A stretch of DNA of 64,000 bases from Massilia varians (lineage in GTDB: Bacteria; Pseudomonadota; Gammaproteobacteria; Burkholderiales; Burkholderiaceae_D). How positions within the stretch are numbered: position 1 is the first letter of the stretch; each line of letters opens with the position of its first letter. Positions 54,280 to 62,482 of this stretch are shown piece by piece. The notes under the pieces are model-generated. The model was not told where the DNA came from, did not search any database, and saw only the letters and a list, made by a program, of their open reading frames with translations. Made by a program: the position numbers and the translations under genes. Location: the NCBI RefSeq assembly GCF_027923905.1, contig NZ_AP026966.1, positions 3,101,001-3,165,000 on the forward strand. Direction: 5' to 3'.

Positions 54280-54681
54280 TTACTGCATGTCGTGCATGCC
54301 GTGGGTGGTGTCGCTTGCACCTCCCATGGCCGGCATCATGTTGGCGTTCATGTGCGACATGACCCAGATCGAACCGGCCAGCACAATCACCAGGAGGACC
54401 ACGGTCAGGATCAGCGCCATCATGTTCCAGCCGCCTTCCGACTTCGAGTTCATGTGCAGGAAGTAGATCATCTGCACGACGAACTGGACGGCGGCGAAGC
54501 CCATGATCACGTACTTCGTCGTTTCGGACGGCAGCACGTTGCCCATGACGAGCCAGAACGGGATCGCGGTCAGGACCAGCGACAGCAGGAAGCCGATCGC
54601 GTAATCCTTCATCGAGTAGTGGGTCACGAAGCTGGTATGGCCGTCGTGGTCATGCTCGTGGTGGTGGATGTGATCGCTCAT
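54280..54681 (-). CDS. cyoD: cytochrome o ubiquinol oxidase subunit IV
   Basis: 133 aa. His-rich cytosolic N-terminus (HIHHHEHDHDGH), then three membrane helices (about 27-47, 54-74 and 88-108), typical of CyoD, which stabilises the oxidase. The last residues are Met/His-rich (NMMPAMGG...HGMHDM), an unusual metal-binding-like tail. It overlaps cyoC by 4 bp (ATGA) and abuts the SURF1 gene. Confidence 0.93.
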   Translation of the reverse strand: MSDHIHHHEHDHDGHTSFVTHYSMKDYAIGFLLSLVLTAIPFWLVMGNVLPSETTKYVIMGFAAVQFVVQMIYFLHMNSKSEGGWNMMALILTVVLLVIVLAGSIWVMSHMNANMMPAMGGASDTTHGMHDMQ

Positions 54682-55313
54682 GGCAGCACTCCCATCAGGT
54701 AGACAAAGGTGAACACGCCGATCCAGACGACGTCCAGGAAGTGCCAGAACAGCGACAGGCACTGCAGGCGGCGGAAGTTCTCGGTGTTGATGCCGTGCTT
54801 GGCCAGCTGGACCATCAGCGTGATCAGCCAGATCGCGCCGAACAGCACGTGCAGGCCGTGGGTGCCGACCAGCGCGAAGAACGCGGTCAGGAAGCCGCTG
54901 CGCTGCGGACCCGCACCCTGGTGGATCAGGTGATAGAACTCATAGAGCTCGAGCGACAGGAAGGCCGCGCCCAGCAGGCCGGTCACGCCCATCCACAGCA
55001 GGGTTGCGCCCAGCTTCTTGGCTTGCGCCGAGATCATGGCGATGCCGAAGGTAATCGACGACAGCAGCAGGAAGCCGGTGTTAATGGCGATCAGCGTCAG
55101 GTCGAACAGCTCGGCGCCGGTCGGACCTCCGGCGTAGTTACGGCCCAGCACCGCGTAGGTGGCGAACAGGGACGCGAAGATGAGGCAGTCGCTCATCAGG
55201 TAGATCCAGAAGCCCAGCAGCGTGCCCTGCTCCGGATGGTGCTCGCGCACCATGTAGCGCGCGGTCACCTCGTCGGCGGTCAGGCCGCCGTTCATGGTTA
55301 CATTATTTGCCAT
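54678..55313 (-). CDS. cyoC: cytochrome o ubiquinol oxidase subunit III
   Basis: 211 aa, five membrane helices. LGFWIYLMSDCLIFASLFATY and GTHGLHVLFGAIW are CyoC signatures; subunit III stabilises the oxidase and may guide oxygen access. Seven bp after cyoB and overlapping cyoD. Confidence 0.95.
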   Translation of the reverse strand: MANNVTMNGGLTADEVTARYMVREHHPEQGTLLGFWIYLMSDCLIFASLFATYAVLGRNYAGGPTGAELFDLTLIAINTGFLLLSSITFGIAMISAQAKKLGATLLWMGVTGLLGAAFLSLELYEFYHLIHQGAGPQRSGFLTAFFALVGTHGLHVLFGAIWLITLMVQLAKHGINTENFRRLQCLSLFWHFLDVVWIGVFTFVYLMGVLP

Positions 55314-55320
55314 AATCGTT

Positions 55321-57324
55321 TCAGACGTAGCTCTTCATCAGACGGGTATGCGCTTCCTCGGTGCGGGCCACTTCTTCCGCCGGGATGTAGAAATCGCGCT
55401 TGTAGTTGAAGGTGTGGACGATGATCGCGGCCATCATGGCGACGAAGGACAGGCCGACCAGCAGCCACATGTGCCAGATGATCGCGAAGCCCACCGCGCA
55501 TGCCAGTGCCGAGATGACGAAGCCGGCCCAGGTGTTTTTAGGCATGTGAATCGGCACGAAGTCCTTCAGCGGACGCTGGTAGCCGTTCTTCTTCATGTCG
55601 GCGAAGGTGTCGTTGTCGTGCACGACCGGGGTGAACGCGAAGTTGTAGTCCGGCGGTGGCGACGAGGTCGCCCACTCCAGCGTACGGCCATCCCACGGGT
55701 CGCCGGTGACGTCACGCAGCTTGGCGCGGTCTTTCCAGGTGAAGAAGCACTGCAGCAGCAGGGCGCCGATACCGCCGGCGATCATCAGGGTGCCGACCAG
55801 CGAAATCTGGAACAGCCACTGGATCGACGGATCTTCGAAGTGGCTCATGCGGCGGGTGACGCCCATGAAGCCCAGGATGTACGGCGGGGTGAACGCGACC
55901 CAGAAGCCGATCGACCACAGCCAGAAGGACACGTGGCCCCAGAACTGGTTGAGCTTGACGCCGAACATCTTCGGTGCCCAGTAGTTGAAGCCGGCGAACA
56001 GGCCGAACACGACGCCGCCGATGATCACGTTATGGAAGTGCGCGATCAGGAACAGCGAGTTGTGCAGCACGAAGTCGGCCGCCGGAATGGCCAGCATCAC
56101 GCCGGTCATGCCGCCGATGACGAAGGTCAGCATGAACGACACGGTCCACATCATCGGCAGTTCGAAGCGGATACGGCCGCGGTACATCGTGAACAGCCAG
56201 TTGAAGATCTTGGCGCCGGTCGGGATCGAGATGATCATCGTGGTGATGCCGAAGAACGAGTTCACGCTCGCGCCGCTGCCCATGGTGAAGAAGTGGTGCA
56301 GCCACACCAGGTACGACAGCACCATGATGACGCAGGTCGCATAGACCATCGAGGTATAGCCGAACAGGCGCTTGCCGCAGAAGGTCGAGACGACTTCCGA
56401 GAAGATGCCGAAGGCCGGCAGGATCAGGATGTAGACCTCGGGGTGGCCCCAGATCCAGATCAGGTTCACGTACATCATCGCGTTGCCGCCACGGTCGTTC
56501 GTGAAGAACGCGGTGTCGAACAGGCGGTCCATGCCCAGCATGGCCAGCACGGCGGTCAGGATCGGGAAGGTGATCACGATCAGGATGTTGGTGCACAGCG
56601 AGGTCCAGACGAACACCGGCATCTTCATCAGGCCCATGCCCGGCGCACGCATCTTGACGATGGTGACGATCAGGTTGACGCCCGATAGCAAGGTACCTAC
56701 CCCCGCGATCTGCAATGACCAGATGTAGTAGTCGACGCCGACCCCCGGACTTGCCAGGATGCCCGACAGCGGCGGATAGGCCAGCCAGCCGGTGCGTGCG
56801 AATTCACCCACGAACAGCGAGGCCATGACCAGCACGGCGCCCATGGTGGTCATCCAGAACGAGAAGTTGTTCAGGAACGGGAAAGCGACGTCGCGGGCGC
56901 CGATCTGCAGCGGCACGACGTAGTTCATCAGGCCCGTCACGAACGGCATCGCCACGAAGAAGATCATGATCACGCCGTGGGCGGTGAAGATCTGGTCGTA
57001 GTGGTCCGGCGGCAGGAAGCCCTTGTTGGCGCCGAAGGCGAAAGCCTGCTGGGCGCGCATCATCAAGGCGTCGGCGAAGCCGCGCAGGAACATGATGATG
57101 CCGAGGATCATGTACATGATACCGATTTTCTTGTGGTCGATACTGGTGAACCAGTTGTGCCACAAGTTGCCCCACTGGCGGAAGTAGGTGATCAGGGCCA
57201 CCAGGGCCAGGCCACCGACGATCACGCCGGCGAAGGTCGCGATCAGGATCGGTTCGTGGAACGGAATCGCGTCCCAGCTGAGCCGACCGAAGAGTAGCTT
57301 CGTCAGGTCGAGAGAGTCTTGCAT
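55321..57324 (-). CDS. cyoB: cytochrome o ubiquinol oxidase subunit I
   Basis: 667 aa, about 15 membrane helices, the catalytic subunit of the bo3-type quinol oxidase. Heme-copper ligands are visible: HGVIMIFF (low-spin heme side), [14 protein letters not shown] (CuB His and cross-linked Tyr), WLHHFF (CuB His pair) and [17 protein letters not shown] (heme axial ligands). It reduces oxygen to water and pumps protons. Second gene of cyoABCD, 2 bp after cyoA. Confidence 0.96.
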   Translation of the reverse strand: MQDSLDLTKLLFGRLSWDAIPFHEPILIATFAGVIVGGLALVALITYFRQWGNLWHNWFTSIDHKKIGIMYMILGIIMFLRGFADALMMRAQQAFAFGANKGFLPPDHYDQIFTAHGVIMIFFVAMPFVTGLMNYVVPLQIGARDVAFPFLNNFSFWMTTMGAVLVMASLFVGEFARTGWLAYPPLSGILASPGVGVDYYIWSLQIAGVGTLLSGVNLIVTIVKMRAPGMGLMKMPVFVWTSLCTNILIVITFPILTAVLAMLGMDRLFDTAFFTNDRGGNAMMYVNLIWIWGHPEVYILILPAFGIFSEVVSTFCGKRLFGYTSMVYATCVIMVLSYLVWLHHFFTMGSGASVNSFFGITTMIISIPTGAKIFNWLFTMYRGRIRFELPMMWTVSFMLTFVIGGMTGVMLAIPAADFVLHNSLFLIAHFHNVIIGGVVFGLFAGFNYWAPKMFGVKLNQFWGHVSFWLWSIGFWVAFTPPYILGFMGVTRRMSHFEDPSIQWLFQISLVGTLMIAGGIGALLLQCFFTWKDRAKLRDVTGDPWDGRTLEWATSSPPPDYNFAFTPVVHDNDTFADMKKNGYQRPLKDFVPIHMPKNTWAGFVISALACAVGFAIIWHMWLLVGLSFVAMMAAIIVHTFNYKRDFYIPAEEVARTEEAHTRLMKSYV

Positions 57325-57326
57325 GA

Positions 57327-58373
57327 TTACTTCTTCACAGAATAATTAGGAATGACGACGGCCGGGCCACCGGCTTCCGGCGTGATGCACATTTCCGCTT
57401 CCGCCAGCTGGGCCATCTGTTCCAGCTGCGCCTTGCTCGGCAGGCGCTTGGCCGCGGCCGCGATCGCGTTGCGCTTGTGGTCCTGGGCCATCTGCTCGTT
57501 CATGCAGACGTTGCCTTCGGCCACGCAGCGGTTCAGGATGCGGTTGAACAGCGCGTTTTCCACCTGGCCGTAGTAGCGCACCGGCTCGCGCACGGAGGGC
57601 TTTTCCAGGTTCAGGTAGTCGGCACGGTCCAGCACGCCCGGCTTGGACTTCATGTTCTGCACCCAGGCGTCGAACTCGCCGCCGGTCACGCCCTTGTAGG
57701 CGAAGTGCATGTGCGAGAAGCCCTCGCCGCTGAAGTTGGCGGACAGGCCCTTGTAGTCGCCCGGCTTGTTCAGCACAGCGTTCAGGGTCGTCTCCATGCC
57801 CGGCATCGCATAGATCATGCCGGCCAGCGTCGGGATGTAGAAGGTGTTCATCACGGTCGACGAGGTGATCTTGAAGCGGATCGGCACGTCCACCGGGGTG
57901 ACCAGTTCGTTCACCGAAGCGATGCCCTGCTCCGGATAGATGAACAGCCACTTCCAGTCGAGCGCCACGACCTGCACTTCGAGCGGCTTGGTCGAGGCCG
58001 GAATCGGACGGTTCTCGTCGAGACGGTCGAGCGGACGATACGGGTCCAGCTTGTGGGTCGAGACCCAGGTGATCAGGCCGAGGACGATGATGATCAGGAG
58101 CGGTGCGCCCCAGATCACGAGCTCGAGCTTGGTCGAGTGGTCCCAGTCCGGTTCGTATTTCGCATTCGCGCTCTTGCGATAACGCCATGCGAACAGGACC
58201 GTCAGGATCATCACCGGGACGATGATGATCAACATGAGCAGGACAGAAATGGTAATCAGGTCTGCCTGCTGTTTTGCAATATCGCCGGTGGGATTCAAGA
58301 CGACCGTATTGCAGCCAGCCAGCGCTGCAAGCGGAAGTAATGGGAGTCCGCGGCGGACAATTTTAGGAATCAT
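57327..58373 (-). CDS. cyoA: cytochrome o ubiquinol oxidase subunit II
   Basis: 348 aa lipoprotein: lipobox LAGC with Cys21 after a short signal. Two membrane helices (about 40-65 and 85-105) precede a periplasmic cupredoxin fold that lacks CuA ligands, as expected for a quinol oxidase. [20 protein letters not shown] and [19 protein letters not shown] are CyoA signatures. First gene of a leftward block that runs through cyoD, SURF1, regBA, cytochrome c and MOSC. Confidence 0.95.
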   Translation of the reverse strand: MIPKIVRRGLPLLPLAALAGCNTVVLNPTGDIAKQQADLITISVLLMLIIIVPVMILTVLFAWRYRKSANAKYEPDWDHSTKLELVIWGAPLLIIIVLGLITWVSTHKLDPYRPLDRLDENRPIPASTKPLEVQVVALDWKWLFIYPEQGIASVNELVTPVDVPIRFKITSSTVMNTFYIPTLAGMIYAMPGMETTLNAVLNKPGDYKGLSANFSGEGFSHMHFAYKGVTGGEFDAWVQNMKSKPGVLDRADYLNLEKPSVREPVRYYGQVENALFNRILNRCVAEGNVCMNEQMAQDHKRNAIAAAAKRLPSKAQLEQMAQLAEAEMCITPEAGGPAVVIPNYSVKK

Positions 58374-58386
58374 GCTAGGTATCTAA

Positions 58387-58420
58387 CGTTACATGGGAAT
58401 AAGAACATGCTACTGTAACG
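58387..58420. repeat. inverted repeat upstream of cyoA
   Basis: CGTTACA (58387-58393) and TGTAACG (58414-58420) are perfect inverted 7-mers separated by 20 bp. They lie 14-47 bp upstream of cyoA and could be a regulator site or part of its promoter region. Confidence 0.45.
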
Positions 58421-58440
58421 CCAACGGCCTACGGCAACCA

Positions 58441-58470
58441 TTGGACACTTTGTCCCACCCTTGCTATATT
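58441..58470 (+). promoter_or_regulatory. sigma70-type promoter for the MHS transporter at 58565
   Basis: TTGGAC at 58441-58446, an 18-bp spacer and TATATT at 58465-58470, about 95 bp before the ATG. The spacing is normal for sigma70. Confidence 0.65.
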
Positions 58471-58564
58471 GCAATTACGACATCGCTGGGATGTCGTTAA
58501 AACAATAGAACAGGTGGGACGCTCGAACTGCCGCAGGCCGGGCTGACCCCAAGGAGACGAAGAT

Positions 58565-59908
58565 ATGCAAAGCACGACGACGTACGGCGGCGCAGGTGCC
58601 GCTCCCATCACCCACCCTACCAGCGGGGCTCGCAACATCAATTCCCGGGACGGCGAAATCCATCCGGGCGAAATCGCCGTCGGCGTGGTCATCGGCCGCG
58701 CCTCGGAATATTTCGAGTTCTTCGTCTACGCAATTGCTTCAGTACTAGTGTTCCCTGCGGTTTTTTTCCCGTGGGCTGACCGGCTTGAAGCGACACTCTA
58801 CTCGTTTATCGTTTTTTCGTTCGCATTCATCGCGCGCCCGCTGGGCACGGTGGTGTTCATGTGGCTGCAAACCCGGTTCAGCCGCGAAATCAAGCTCACC
58901 ATCGCCCTGTTCCTGATGGGCACCAGCACCGTGGTCATCTCCTTCCTGCCGTCCTACGACCGGATCGGGGTGGCGGCCATCGTCATCCTGTCCCTGATGC
59001 GCATCGGCCAGGGCGTCGCCCAGGGCGGCTCCTGGGACGGCCTGCCCTCGCTGCTGGCCCTGTCGGCGCCGGAAAACAAGCGCGGTTTCTATGCGATGCT
59101 GGGCCAGTTGGCCGCCCCGGTCGGCTTCCTGATCGCCGCCGGCCTGTTTGCCTACCTGCTGGCCAACCTGTCGCAGGACGACTTCCTGGTATGGGGCTGG
59201 CGCTTCCCGTTCTTCTGCGCCTTCGCGATCAACATCGTGGCCCTGTTCGCGCGCCTGCGTCTGGTCTCGACCAGCGAGTATTCGCGCCTGCTCGATGCCC
59301 ATGAACTCGATCCGGCCCCGGTCGGCGAACTGGTCAAATCACAGGGCAGCAACATCGCCATCGGCGCGCTCGCCGCCCTGGCCAGCTACGCGCTGTTCCA
59401 CCTGGTGACCGTGTTCCCGCTGTCCTGGATCCAGCTCTACGATACCCGCCCGATGGACGAGTTCCTGGTGATCCAGATGTGGGGCGCCGGCCTGGCGGTG
59501 CTGGCAATCTTTGCCTCGGGCTTCATCGCCGACCGCGTCGGCCGCCGCACCACCCTCGGCACCCTGGCCGTGCTGATCGGCCTGTTCTCGCTCGCCGTAC
59601 CTTCGCTGATGGATGGCGGCGTCACCGGCCAGAACACCTTCATCCTGGTCGGCTTCACGCTGCTGGGCCTGTCCTATGGCCAGGCGGCCGGTGCGGTGAC
59701 CGCGAACTTCAAGCAGCAGTACCGCTACACCGGCGCCGCCCTGACCTCGGACCTGGCCTGGCTGGTCGGCGCGGCTTTCGCCCCGCTGGTCGCACTGGGC
59801 CTGTCGGCGCACTTCGGCCTGGGCTATGTGTCGCTCTACCTGCTCTCGGGTGCGGTCGGTTCGCTGGCGGCGCTGAGCCTGAACCGGGCGCTGGAAATCC
59901 GCGACTAA
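58565..59908 (+). CDS. MFS transporter related to MHS symporters
   Basis: 447 aa, 12 predicted helices, AAGGAG upstream of the ATG. The fold follows the MHS family, with EYFEFFVYAIASVLVFPAVF at helix 1, but the usual GGEWGG motif is replaced by AQGGSWDGLPSLLAL, and the loop 2-3 motif is MWLQTRFSREIKL rather than GxxxDRxGRR. That suggests a divergent subgroup and substrate. Substrate unknown. Divergent from cyoA; a terminator follows at 59927. Confidence 0.87.
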   Translation: MQSTTTYGGAGAAPITHPTSGARNINSRDGEIHPGEIAVGVVIGRASEYFEFFVYAIASVLVFPAVFFPWADRLEATLYSFIVFSFAFIARPLGTVVFMWLQTRFSREIKLTIALFLMGTSTVVISFLPSYDRIGVAAIVILSLMRIGQGVAQGGSWDGLPSLLALSAPENKRGFYAMLGQLAAPVGFLIAAGLFAYLLANLSQDDFLVWGWRFPFFCAFAINIVALFARLRLVSTSEYSRLLDAHELDPAPVGELVKSQGSNIAIGALAALASYALFHLVTVFPLSWIQLYDTRPMDEFLVIQMWGAGLAVLAIFASGFIADRVGRRTTLGTLAVLIGLFSLAVPSLMDGGVTGQNTFILVGFTLLGLSYGQAAGAVTANFKQQYRYTGAALTSDLAWLVGAAFAPLVALGLSAHFGLGYVSLYLLSGAVGSLAALSLNRALEIRD

Positions 59909-59926
59909 GACGAGCTGCCGGATCCG

Positions 59927-59963
59927 AAACGCCCCGCGGCGCCTGGCGCCCGGGGCGTTTTTT
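59927..59963 (+). terminator. rho-independent terminator after the MHS transporter gene
   Basis: AAACGCCCCG and CGGGGCGTTT arms flank a GC-rich loop and run into six or more T on the plus strand, about 20 bp past the stop. Confidence 0.9.
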
Positions 59964-60002
59964 CGTCGAACTGCACAGCAACCCATCGAACCCGTCGATT
60001 GA

Positions 60003-60020
60003 AAATGATTAGCGTCATAT
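60003..60020. promoter_or_regulatory. degenerate copy of the 18-bp palindrome (site 0)
   Basis: AAATGAT-TAGC-GTCATAT matches ATATGAT-N4-ATCATAT with two mismatches. It overlaps site 1 by 4 bp, with a 14-bp centre-to-centre offset, the same as sites 2 and 3. It also resembles a weak Fur-box-like GAT-rich sequence. Confidence 0.45.
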
Positions 60021-60034
60021 GATAATGATCATAT
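60017..60034. promoter_or_regulatory. 18-bp palindromic operator (site 1)
   Basis: ATATGAT-AATG-ATCATAT, a perfect palindrome in both arms. It lies between the convergent transporter and tetR genes, beyond both of their stops. Confidence 0.7.
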
Positions 60035-60045
60035 TATGATTCAAA

Positions 60046-60063
60046 ATATGATTCAGATCATAT
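60046..60063. promoter_or_regulatory. 18-bp palindromic operator (site 2)
   Basis: ATATGAT-TCAG-ATCATAT, identical arms to site 1 and to the site upstream of tetR. It overlaps site 3 by 4 bp. Confidence 0.7.
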
Positions 60064-60077
60064 GATTTGAATCATAT
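60060..60077. promoter_or_regulatory. 18-bp palindromic operator (site 3)
   Basis: ATATGAT-TTGA-ATCATAT, identical arms again, offset 14 bp from site 2. The closest gene is tetR, whose stop lies 43 bp away. Confidence 0.7.
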
Positions 60078-60119
60078 TTTACGTTTGGTAAGCCCTCCGC
60101 CTCAGGCGGCAGGCGCGCA

Positions 60120-60707
60120 TCAAGCGGAAGCGAACAGCGCCGCCAGCGAGCGCCGCGCCGCGGCCAGCGCCGTCCTGCCCTCGGCATTGTCGCCGTGGAT
60201 GCGGGCCAGCTGCAGGTTACCCACCAGGGACCCGGCAATCACGCCGGCCAGGGCCGGGTCGGCGCCTTCCGGCAGCGCCGCCGCGACCCGCCGCACCAGG
60301 CGGTCGACCCGCTGCGCCGACGCCGTGCGCACCGCCTGACCCTGGCGCGGCATCTCGCTGGCCAGCGCCGCCACCACGCAACCCTGCTCCGGGTGCGCAA
60401 GCTGCTCGTCGGACAAGTAGAGCTCGATCAGCGCTTGCAGCGGGGTGCCGGCATCTGGGGTGCGCGCCGCCATGCGCTCGTCCAGCACGGCGCTGCTGAT
60501 CGCACCCGCGTGCTCGATCGCCTCGACCAGCAAGGCGTCGCGCGACTCGAAATGGGCGTAGAAGCCGCCGTGGGTCAGGCCGGCCTCCTTCATGACCTCG
60601 GCCACCCCGACACCAGCATAGCCGTGGCGACGCACCGCCCGGCTGGCGGCTTCGACGATGCGGTGGTGGGACTGCTCGCGCTTGCTCGCTTTTGCCGAGG
60701 TACTCAT
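60120..60707 (-). CDS. TetR/AcrR family transcriptional regulator
   Basis: 195 aa from the ATG at 60707 (GGAG six bases upstream; a GTG one codon earlier is possible). N-terminal TetR helix-turn-helix: SHHRIVEAASRAVRRHGYAGVGVAEVMKEAGLTHGGFYAHFESRDALL. The C-terminal ligand domain contains a Cys (QGCVVAALASEM), typical of the TetR_C_33-like group. A perfect 18-bp palindrome lies just upstream and three or four more lie beyond its stop, so it probably represses itself. The divergent neighbour encodes a small hydrolase. Confidence 0.92.
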   Translation of the reverse strand: MSTSAKASKREQSHHRIVEAASRAVRRHGYAGVGVAEVMKEAGLTHGGFYAHFESRDALLVEAIEHAGAISSAVLDERMAARTPDAGTPLQALIELYLSDEQLAHPEQGCVVAALASEMPRQGQAVRTASAQRVDRLVRRVAAALPEGADPALAGVIAGSLVGNLQLARIHGDNAEGRTALAAARRSLAALFASA

Positions 60708-60721
60708 CACAATCTCCGTTG

Positions 60722-60739
60722 ATATGATCTACATCATAT
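60722..60739. promoter_or_regulatory. 18-bp palindromic operator upstream of tetR
   Basis: ATATGAT-CTAC-ATCATAT in the tetR/hydrolase intergenic region, 15 bp before the tetR ATG and overlapping TATGAT/TAATAT sequences that could be its -10. A half-site ATCATAT lies at 60747-60753. Its arms are identical to sites 1-3 at 60017-60077. Confidence 0.75.
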
Positions 60740-60840
60740 TATTCCCATCATATTTCCGGAGTCAAGTTTACCGTTCACTATAGTCCCGGCCGAATTTTTG
60801 CGAAGGGACGTGGTCCAAGCCCTCAGTGAGGTGGATCGCC

Positions 60841-61485
60841 ATGACGCGCAAGGAACCGGTCACGATTGCAGCAGGGCCGGCCCGGATGGAAGGCATGCTC
60901 GCGCTGCCTGCGGCGCCGATCGGCATGGTGCTGTTCGCGCACGGCAGCGGCAGCGGCCGCCACAGTCCGCGCAACCAGCTGGTGGCTGCGCGCCTGCGCG
61001 ATGCCGGCATCGGCACCCTCCTGCTCGACCTGCTGGGCGCGGACGAAGAGCGCCGCGACGAACACCGTTTCGACATCGCCCTGCTGACCGAGCGCCTGGG
61101 CCTGGCGGCGTTCTGGCTTGGCACCGAAGCGCTGACCGCCCCGCTGTCGCTCGGCCTGTTCGGCGCCAGCACCGGCGCCGCCGCCGCCCTGCGGCTGGCG
61201 GCGCGCGACGGCTCAGGGATCGCGGCGGTGGTCTCGCGCAGCGGCCGGCCCGACCTGGCCGGGGCAGCAGCCCTGGCCACGGTGGTCGCGCCCACGCTCC
61301 TGATCGTCGGCGGCGACGATGGCGTGGTGGTCGACCTGAATCGCCAGGCCCTTTCCGTCCTGCGCTGCGACAAGCAGCTGCTGGTCATCCCTGGCGCCAC
61401 CCATCTGTTCGAGGAACCCGGCAAGCTGGACGAAGTGGCCGAGGCCGCCGCCGACTGGTTCGTCCGCCACCTGGTCCCTCCATGA
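60841..61485 (+). CDS. dienelactone hydrolase-like alpha/beta hydrolase
   Basis: 214 aa from ATG 60841 (GAGGTG upstream; GTG 60826 is in frame). Small single-domain alpha/beta hydrolase: FAHGSGSGRHSPRN, nucleophile Ser110 in GASTGA, Asp159 or Asp160 (GGDDG) and His188 (GATHLF). It matches the group often annotated as dienelactone hydrolase or phosphoribosyltransferase-linked hydrolase; true substrate unknown. Divergent from tetR and likely controlled by it. Converges with a ZIP transporter gene 18 bp away. Confidence 0.85.
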   Translation: MTRKEPVTIAAGPARMEGMLALPAAPIGMVLFAHGSGSGRHSPRNQLVAARLRDAGIGTLLLDLLGADEERRDEHRFDIALLTERLGLAAFWLGTEALTAPLSLGLFGASTGAAAALRLAARDGSGIAAVVSRSGRPDLAGAAALATVVAPTLLIVGGDDGVVVDLNRQALSVLRCDKQLLVIPGATHLFEEPGKLDEVAEAAADWFVRHLVPP

Positions 61486-61503
61486 GCGGCCCACGCTGGG
61501 CCG

Positions 61504-62427
61504 TCAGGCCAGCGCCGTATCGAGCACCGTCATCAGGATGAAGCCGAACACCAGCGCGATGCTGGCGAAGGTGCCGTTGCCGTTCTGGCGGTATTCGGGG
61601 ATCACGTCATTGACGATTACCAGGAGCATCGCCCCGCCCGCCGCCGCCAGCGCAAACGGCAGCAAGCCGCCGGCAATGCCGATCAGCGCGACGCCGAAGG
61701 CGGCCGCCACCGGTTCGATCAGGCCGGAAACGACGCCCAGGCCCACCGCGGTGAGGCGGCTGTAGCCGACCGTACGCAGGGCAAGCGCCACCACCAGTCC
61801 TTCGGGGACGTCCTGGATCGAGATCCCGGTGGTCAGCGCGTTGGCCTTCTCGAGGTCGATGCCGGCATAGCCGACGCCGATCGCCATCCCCTCGGGCAGG
61901 TTGTGCAGGGCCACGGCCCAGACGAACAGCCAGGCGCGGCGAATCGACATGCCGGCATCGCCCTGCGCCAGGATGTCGTCGGAATGCACGGCGCAGCTGA
62001 GCAGCAGGATCGCCCCCGCCCCCGCCATGATGCCGGCGCCGGTCATCAGGCTCGCTTCCCAGTTGCCGGCGCCGGCCGCCTTGGCCGCGGCAATCGACGG
62101 GATCACGAGCGAAAACGCGGTCGCGCCGAGCATCACGCCGGCGCCGAAACCGAGGAAGCAGTCGTAGCTGCGTTTCGAGAAATTCTGGGCGAACAGGACC
62201 GGCAAGGTGCCCAGCGCGGTGGCTGCCGCGGCGGTGCCGCCGCCCAGCAAGGCCAGGCGCATCTTGGGATTGGCGTTCATGAGCTGCTCGGCCAGGCTGC
62301 CGAGCAGGAGGATGCAGCCGACACTGCAGATCAGGAAACCGACGACGCGGCGCAAGGTCAGCGCGCGCAGCAGGGCCCGCAGGGCGACCAGCCGGTTTTC
62401 ATGCGCTTTGTCAGCATTCGTATCCAT
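61504..62427 (-). CDS. ZIP family metal transporter (2)
   Basis: 307 aa, about 8 helices plus an N-terminal extension. Helix 4 carries VALHNLPEGMAIGVG and helix 5 carries SIQDVPEGLVVALAL, the ZIP binuclear metal site. The His in HNLPEG is preserved, unlike in the shorter ZIP-like protein at 49686. Likely zinc, iron or manganese uptake or export across the inner membrane. Located 55 bp after the manganese catalase gene in the same direction; a hairpin (62447-62474) lies between. Confidence 0.88.
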   Translation of the reverse strand: MDTNADKAHENRLVALRALLRALTLRRVVGFLICSVGCILLLGSLAEQLMNANPKMRLALLGGGTAAAATALGTLPVLFAQNFSKRSYDCFLGFGAGVMLGATAFSLVIPSIAAAKAAGAGNWEASLMTGAGIMAGAGAILLLSCAVHSDDILAQGDAGMSIRRAWLFVWAVALHNLPEGMAIGVGYAGIDLEKANALTTGISIQDVPEGLVVALALRTVGYSRLTAVGLGVVSGLIEPVAAAFGVALIGIAGGLLPFALAAAGGAMLLVIVNDVIPEYRQNGNGTFASIALVFGFILMTVLDTALA

Positions 62428-62446
62428 GCAAACCTTAAGGAAATGC

Positions 62447-62474
62447 CGCGCGGCCGGCTTGAAGGGGCCGCGCG
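62447..62474 (-). terminator. GC-rich hairpin between the manganese catalase and ZIP genes
   Basis: CGCGCGGCC (62447-62455) pairs with GGCCGCGCG (62466-62474). Only a short T-rich stretch (ATTTCC) follows on the minus strand, so termination may be partial. Confidence 0.5.
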
Positions 62475-62482
62475 ACGCATGC

